Part shown: positions 58,176 through 64,000 of the stretch, piece by piece
Layout of the letters: each line of letters opens with the position of its first letter
Position numbering within the stretch: position 1 is the first letter of the stretch
Assembly (NCBI GenBank): GCA_018296165.2
Contig: JACKQL020000048.1
Coordinates: 1-64,000 of the forward strand
DNA: 64,000 bases
Reading direction: 5' to 3'
Source: Termitomyces sp. T153
Lineage: Eukaryota > Basidiomycota > Agaricomycetes > Agaricales > Lyophyllaceae
Translations under genes and position numbers: made by a program
The notes under the pieces: generated by a model
Seen by the model: the letters and a program-made list of their open reading frames with translations, nothing else
What the model was told of the DNA's origin: nothing
Databases searched by the model: none

Positions 58176-59551
58176 TCAGGCTTGCCAATTGCCAAGGTAT
58201 TTCAACGGACCTGGAAGGGGTGTAGCAATGAATACCTCGGGAGGAAGATTACTAAGAGCCGCCAAGGGAAGTCCAAGAAGAGACAAACGAGCTACGATAT
58301 AGAGAAACATCATTAGTGGGCCTGCCAAAGACGCACTGATGGTAACTAGAATTTCGGGCACGGTATCCGCGTAGGAAGTCGAGATCAAAATGAGGACGAG
58401 CAATATAGGCGGTATAACTGTCAGGGCTATGCAGGACACACGCCAGGCGATTTCCTGTGCAAAAGAGGGATACCCAAGCTTAGCATTCCATGCAATGAGG
58501 TGACTCGCGCCGAATACAGCCCCCATAAATGCAGCCAAGGCCAGGACTCTCCCAGAGGAGATGCGTTTTTGTCCATGATAGTAAAGGTCGGGCACTGCCA
58601 TGACCTGAACACCCCTATCCTCTTGATTGATTGCCCAAGCATTGACACCATAGAAGGGGGCGAGACTGGCGAGTTTCAAGTAACTCATGAGTTTCCGCCC
58701 TACACTCTTGTGAATCATGGGTGAATGCTCCCTTATCCGCTTCCGTCCGCCATTCGCAACAGTTTTCTCGTAAACAGGAAACTGATACCCAACGTTCTGT
58801 GGCTTCTGAAAGAATACGAAGTAGACGTACACATTCACGATAGTATACGTGAAGGTAATGAGCTCAAGTTCGGTGATAGGCAGTCGTTTAGCCAATCGCG
58901 TGATGCATTGCGCGAAGAAAGAAATGGTCTGGACAAGTGCGTAGAGCTTTGCAACGATGTCGCTTTTACTGCGGTCTTCTAACTCATCCTCTGTTAAGCG
59001 AGGAGGCTCGATAAGTGGGCTACGTAACATCGCGCACACGTCCTTAGACCATACGACATGTAATGGCTTGCCGTCAGCATCGTGAAGCAGAAATCCGCCC
59101 ATCTGGGCGAAAAATCCGTGAGGAATTTTCCAACCACGTTCTACACCATGAGTCCAGTTAATGTTTAATGACAAAGGGGAAAAATCGACATGCCTTTGAA
59201 CTCGGGCGTATTGGCCAACCTCCAAGCACCAAAGAATTGTAACGTGGCCCATACAAGTACCGTTTCCGGTAGAAAGAGAAGGGCAAAGAATAATCTCAGT
59301 TGTCGAAAAGTTCTGCGAAGTATTCCATCCGTATGAGGAGGGATATTGGGGTGCATGGCAGACCAGGTGCATAGTAAGAAAGTGGAGACACAACTAGAGA
59401 TAATTTGTTCTATCGTCCGTCGTTTTTCGGCGTGTATTGAAGGATCATCGGCCACATCGGCCCTAGGTGCTATACCGCTCGGGATAGCATACGCACTACG
59501 CGAATAAAGCAGGTGGATTGCGATGAAAATGAGCATAGAGAAAGAATCCAA
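58176..59551 (-). CDS. Multi-pass membrane protein of the Agaricomycete 'HPNIP' family
   Basis: Minus-strand model: exons 59194-59551 and 58176-59140, giving 440 residues. The single intron (59141-59193) starts with GC. Residues 1-22 form a signal peptide or signal anchor. Family marks are SCVSTFLLCTWSAMHPNIP, FRQLRLFFALLFLPETVLVW, FGAWRLA, ERGWKIPHGFFAQMGGFLL, LTEDELEDRSKSD and RLPITELELITFTYTIVNV. The C-terminal half carries four or more hydrophobic segments (MGAVFGASHLIAW, ALTVIPPILLVLI, SLAGPLMMFLYIVARLSLL). Large expansions of this family occur in mushroom genomes, where I know no assigned function. The intron falls exactly in the conserved K/E-RGW motif, which supports the junction. Confidence 0.85.
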
Positions 59552-62500
59552 TGAGACACAGATGCCTAGAGTTTAAATACTACAGACATTCGCTTCGAAC
59601 AGCCATTGGACAGTTTTTAGAGAGATAATCGATGACCCGCCACAATACACCCACAACGAACTCTAGCAAATTGTGGGTGTCATGCTGTTGGAGTGGGCGT
59701 TAAGGGGGAGATAACAGGCGACAACCTCAGGAATAATAGGAGTCGGATATGGTACCTTCCGTATTGGGTCGTGCTGTTCGGTGGAGGCATCTGCAAGCAA
59801 TAGATGTACAATCCATTGTAAATTACAGCATGAAATTATTGCAAGCGCATCATCCGGATTCCACGAGTGGTGTAGGAGAACGAGCGAGAATCCTTGACTG
59901 ATTTTCGAAATTCACAGTGGAGTCGTGATTTGATAAATATCACCGTTTCAACATGAGGGCCTCGGGAGTCAGGGAAGACCTTGAGTTTTGACAGTTGTGA
60001 TTTCTTAACACATGGTAAGTATCGGAAACCGTAGTATGATTATTTGGAAGCGACATGAATGCCTCGAGGCTGGTCGCCTTACAAGGTAACTTACTCTTAT
60101 TTTGAAGAGGGCAAATGTGTGTCACGCGCACTGTCACGGTACTGGGACTTGTGACAATCGTGCCGGCGCCAACATAATGCTCAGTTTGGGATACATAAGG
60201 GACTATTATCTTGGCAGAACAGAGGCCGTTCCAGATTGTGTCAATGCAGGCTTTGTGATTTAGCAGCGCTCGAAAATTCGGCCTCTTGAATCCACAAGAG
60301 ACAAAGCCGTGACAATTTTAGGCGTGGGGTGTATTTCCGGATCTTGCTCGAGTCCAAAACACGGCTCATTGTTTGATCAACGGTTTCGAATTGAATACAC
60401 CCCATTAAATTGCCTGGCTTGCTCTCTCAGCGCTCGCTCTATATTGAACGACACCACCTTGGCAGCAACGCTATATAAACTGATAAATTTCTCCATCTTA
60501 TTCTGAGCAATGAGAAATAGGTCTGCTACCGTTTCAGCAGCCAGTTTGCGAAGGGAGAGCTGTTCAATCAATATCGTTGTCATCGTAAATATACTTGACG
60601 CTGAAAGACTCAAAAAATGTCTTCCACCGGCGAGCTTCCTGTTCCGTCGTCCTTTGACACATGGCCAGTCGCAGCGTTTACACCTCTTATCTGTCAATGG
60701 CATACTAGTACCCTGATGAATAAATCATTGAAATCCGCCATTGCCTGGGCTTACATCTGTCAAGTTGCATCGGTTTTGTGGCTTTCCGCTCATGATTATC
60801 ATTCTACTTTTATCCACGTGTATTGAGCATGTACTTACCGAATTTATCCTTAGATACTCCGATGTGCACCGAGCCGTAGACGACTTGAGCATAAGTGCTT
60901 ATGCCTCACCCGCATGGAATGGTTTCATCGATGTCTCAAATTGCATATGTAGGATGCCAACCGACTGTTTCAGATACGAAATCATGTGCAAGCCGATCCA
61001 TTGCATGCGACTCTGTTTTTTAATGCCGCGGTATTGGACAAATGTCTCTGGTAATGTGCGCGCTCTCGATTCCGCGCTTCTGTCATTTGGTGCGACGCCA
61101 GCAAATCGAGTTTGAATAATGTGAGGAACGGGGCATGATACGTTTTGGCGAGACATTCTTCAGAGGCCCAGTGTCATCGACATCATTAGCCTTTCGGCGA
61201 GTACGACTCTATTTAGAGAAGTAATCGATAGGCACAAGGTGCATATGTTATCTCTTTGAGATTGACAATTCTCACACTTGTTGATTCCTTTCTATCCGTG
61301 ATTTAGGAAACCGTTTAGACCTTTTCTCTGGAAAGCTGCCATTTCTTCCTAATTAACACTCGCGTCAACCCTTGTGGCATTTCTGTTACGTTCACGACTT
61401 TCTTATGACAACTTTCTAAGGTTTTTGCTCTCATTACTAATTTCCCCTAGACGTCATTGTGGTCGCACACCAATTCGTCTGTAATTTAGGAAACCGTTTG
61501 GATTTGCTTTTTCTTCTAGAAGGACATGACCAGCACTTGCTTCAATCCTTGATATTTCCGTCCCGTTGACGCCCCTCTCGATCTTTCCGCATGACAATCT
61601 CCCAGTGCTGCCCAAGGCTTTTGCTCTCTCCTCCAATCTGTCGAAACCACTGTGGTTTACATGCCATATCCTTGGCTTTACAGATCGTCAACACTGGGAT
61701 CGGGGCAAATACCGCTGCGAAAAGACAAGCTGATCATATGTAACAACCAAACTAAAAACAGCCATCGGCTTTGCTACTTGCTATCACCTGAACCGACCTT
61801 CCCGCTTGGTGACAACGCCTGAACCAAGTTCTTCGCAATATGACATCGATGCAATGAAGGCAGACATTCTATGATTTGATATGGACATTGTATGGGCTCA
61901 ATTGAAGCCCGTTGTTCAATACACTTGAAAGTAAGAATACGAAATTTCAAATTACTCCGTCCAAGGAAGACTATAAAGCTGTTTGTTTGAATCATTTATC
62001 AGCCATTCGAGTCATCCTTGGAGATAGCCAATGTTTGCTGCAGTCTCTTCGAAGACGAACAACGTCGCTCCCTCGCCATTCAACTATGACTGAAAGACCA
62101 AGACCCGCTTCCACCATTCTTGGTGCTCATGCATCGCTGATGTCTTGTCTTTTGTTCATAGCCAACCATACCGAGTGGGGTGGAGCGTCAGCAGCTCTTC
62201 CCCGAGTTCTTGTATTCTCGGTGATTCCTAGCTGTGGCGATACTCTATGTATAGCTTCTACTAGAGCTTGTCTCCGTAGAGGGAACGGTCACCGGTCTAT
62301 ATGTATACATCGAATTCTCACTTCGACTTCTGAGTCCTTAGATCTTCGATAGTATAATTATAGAAATCACCATAAGCGTAACTGCGGCATGCGATTTTAC
62401 GATAAGTATGACCGTACTTATGTGGTGACATTCAATTAATACATGTACAGCTCAAACAGGCTCGTCATCACTGTTAATTGGAGGACTCGCGGTTTTCGAG

Positions 62501-62722
62501 TCATCCGAATACCAGATTGAACGTTCTAAAGCAAATGATAGTAAGCCCCGTGGAAGAGGACGTCCATGTAATGGGGGAATTAGATGCGACCGGATTGCCG
62601 GACGATCGGCCCGGTTCTCGACTGCCTTACATAAACTTACCCAGTTGCAATCTCACCTTGCTTTCACCTTCGGCACTTCGTCTTCGTCCCTCTCGCCCTC
62701 GAGACCACCTGATTTTCGTATC
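59552..62722. other. Gene-poor region
   Basis: 3.2 kb without a confident gene. The minus-strand frame 60377-60703 (with KRCKRCDWPCVKGRRNRKL, then an amphipathic stretch QLSLRKLAAETVADLFLIAQ) is the most protein-like, but it lacks context. A diverged direct repeat lies at about 61303-61640. The remainder holds short frames only. Confidence 0.45.
61303..61640. repeat. Diverged direct repeat of about 150-180 bp
   Basis: Copies lie near 61303-61445 and 61486-61640. Both begin with ATTTAGGAAACCGTTT followed by GA and a T-rich run. They share, in order, a GCGTCAACCC or GTTGACGCCCC block, then ATGACAA, and end with AGG(T/C)TTTTGCTCTC. Matches are patchy between these anchors, so the duplication is old. 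Confidence 0.6.
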
Positions 62723-63544
62723 ATGGATGCCCGACTTCGACGTGTCAACAAGGAGATATCTGGTATGTAGGTTACTTCGATCGTGTATTTAGCCAAGTTC
62801 AAATAAGAGTTTGAAATCTCAAGACTGCAAGAATGACAAGACATCGAACATCAAGATCGACCTCATCAACGATAATCCCTTTCATCTAAAAGGATCGTTT
62901 CCTGGTCCAGAGGGAACGCCCTATGAAGGTGGTACATTTGAAGTCGTGAGTGGCACTCTTGATCGAGGGTGGCGTCAGACTCGAACTCGTGTACTTTGAT
63001 CAGGATATCGTTATTCCCGAGGGGTATCCTTTTCAGCCTGTAAAGATGAAATTCATTACGAAAGTCTACCATCCAAACGTCTCTTCTGCATCGGGTGCCA
63101 TCTGTCTCGATATTCTCAAAGACGCTTGGTCGCCAGTCCTTACTCTCAAGTCGACCTTGATTTCACTCCAAAGTCTATTGTGCTCACCAGAGCCTAATGA
63201 TCCTCAAGATGCGGAGGTTGCAAAGCACTTCACGACTAGCAAGAACAGCTTTGATACGACTGCGACCTACTGGACGCAGATGTACGCTGGTGGTCCTGGT
63301 CCAAAAGGGTCAAAAGCCAGCGTGCAGAATGAAATTGCACTTGCCGGATTGGAACCATCACATGTAGAGCAGTTTACGTCTTTGGGATTTGATAAACGAA
63401 AAGTTGTACGTGACTTAGCCTCCGTCTCTTTGTCTCTCTTCTCATCTTGTGATTCAGATTGACGTGTTACGGAGACTAAATTATCGTGGCACAAATGTGG
63501 CGAAGATTACAGAGGACAGGGTTGTTGAGGAACTATTGAAATAA
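62723..63544 (+). CDS. ubc1: UBC1/UBE2K-type ubiquitin-conjugating enzyme with UBA domain
   Basis: Model: exons 62723-62762, 62824-62945, 63004-63405 and 63458-63544, giving 216 residues, the same as yeast Ubc1 to within one residue. The N-terminal 150 residues are the UBC fold, with GSFPGPEGTPYEGGTFEVDI, YPFQPVKMKFITKVYHPNV and GAICLDILKDAWSP, where the Cys is the catalytic thiol, preceded by the HPN motif. The C-terminal part from about residue 175 is a UBA domain (VEQFTSLGFDKRKVIDVLRR, then LNYRGTNVAKITEDRVVEEL). This E2 extends Lys48-linked ubiquitin chains in the cytosol and nucleus for proteasomal degradation. All introns are GT-AG, and the last one falls within the UBA domain. Confidence 0.96.
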
Positions 63545-64000
63545 GACGTACAGTAAACTTCCAACTCTGGGTTAATTGCTGTGTCACAAACTTTTAAGAC
63601 ATCAACGACGCCTTTCAATTTTGACAGATGGCCGTTTCAAAGCTCACGGACAACTGGTGGGAATCGACATCGCCATTCAATGGGTGATGTTCTTTCTGAT
63701 TTGTTTGATGTAATCTTCGTCGACATGGTCAATCGCTTGACTAGGCCGTATCTCACCATCGGGATCGAACCATCATCCTGAGATTATTATGGTATGTCAG
63801 AAAGAAACAGCTTTACTAGTTGAATACCAACTTGTGATTGTCGTTTCCTATCTCTTTATATTTTCCTTTTGGGTTTGGAGGTTGTTGTATACCTTCAATT
63901 TGAAGCTCCTGATTCACTATCCGAGAATTTTAACGTGCATGATAGTCTGACATCCCTTGTTTGTGAAGCCTTGATACTCCTTCCTCTACCTTCGCCTGTC
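63545..64000. other. Right-hand end of the window
   Basis: A short plus frame at 63581-63781 has no domain and begins inside the UBC1 3' region. Nothing else is supported in this stretch. Confidence 0.5.

Overview
The window is nuclear DNA of a filamentous basidiomycete, most likely an Agaricomycete. Genes are interrupted by many short introns (about 45-60 nt, nearly all GT-AG), and some exons are as short as 7 nt. Several products are typical of mushroom-forming fungi: Kre9/Knh1-like wall proteins, an RlpA-like small secreted barrel, tandem Zn2Cys6 regulators, and a multi-pass membrane protein of the 'HPNIP' type. All splice models were built by hand from reading frame, splice-site sequence and recalled family alignments. 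No search was run.

Layout. 1-4976 is gene-poor and holds several tandem repeats. 4977-7043 has two Kre9/Knh1-like secreted proteins in tandem. 8564-9217 (minus) is an RlpA-like secreted protein. 11230-14301 is a complete BZZ1 orthologue (F-BAR, C1, two SH3 domains; 22 exons). 14302-17153 is gene-poor with relics. 17154-18417 (minus) is the CAF1/POP2 deadenylase and 18729-19637 (minus) an emopamil-binding-protein-type sterol isomerase. 22465-25774 and 26251-29580 are tandem Zn2Cys6 transcription factors. 29581-33613 is gene-poor with a tRNA-Arg. 33614-35680 is a cyclopropane-fatty-acid-synthase-like methyltransferase. 35986-40670 (minus) is a RIF1-like HEAT-repeat protein, divergent from a DUF427 gene (41203-41704). 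A pRiA4b ORF-3-like gene follows (41865-42667), then two more Kre9/Knh1-like genes on the minus strand (43335-45280).

46291-49146 resembles peroxin PEX8. It is followed on the same strand by two tandem acyl-CoA/4-coumarate-CoA-ligase-type enzymes (49693-52511, 53219-56040). The second ligase ends in a canonical SKL peroxisomal signal; the first ligase and the PEX8-like protein both end in PRL. A tRNA-Ser, an unknown nuclear-looking protein, a multi-pass membrane protein and a UBC1-type E2 enzyme complete the window.

How the genes relate. Most are unrelated housekeeping genes. The exceptions are local duplications (four Kre9/Knh1 genes in two tandem pairs, two regulators, two ligases) and the PEX8-like/ligase block, which may form a small peroxisomal neighbourhood. 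An unusual feature is the number of GC-AG introns: five are inferred here, in three genes, and in the ligase pair the paralogue keeps GT at both matching sites. I found no clear transposon, CRISPR array, virus or cluster of known secondary-metabolite core enzymes.
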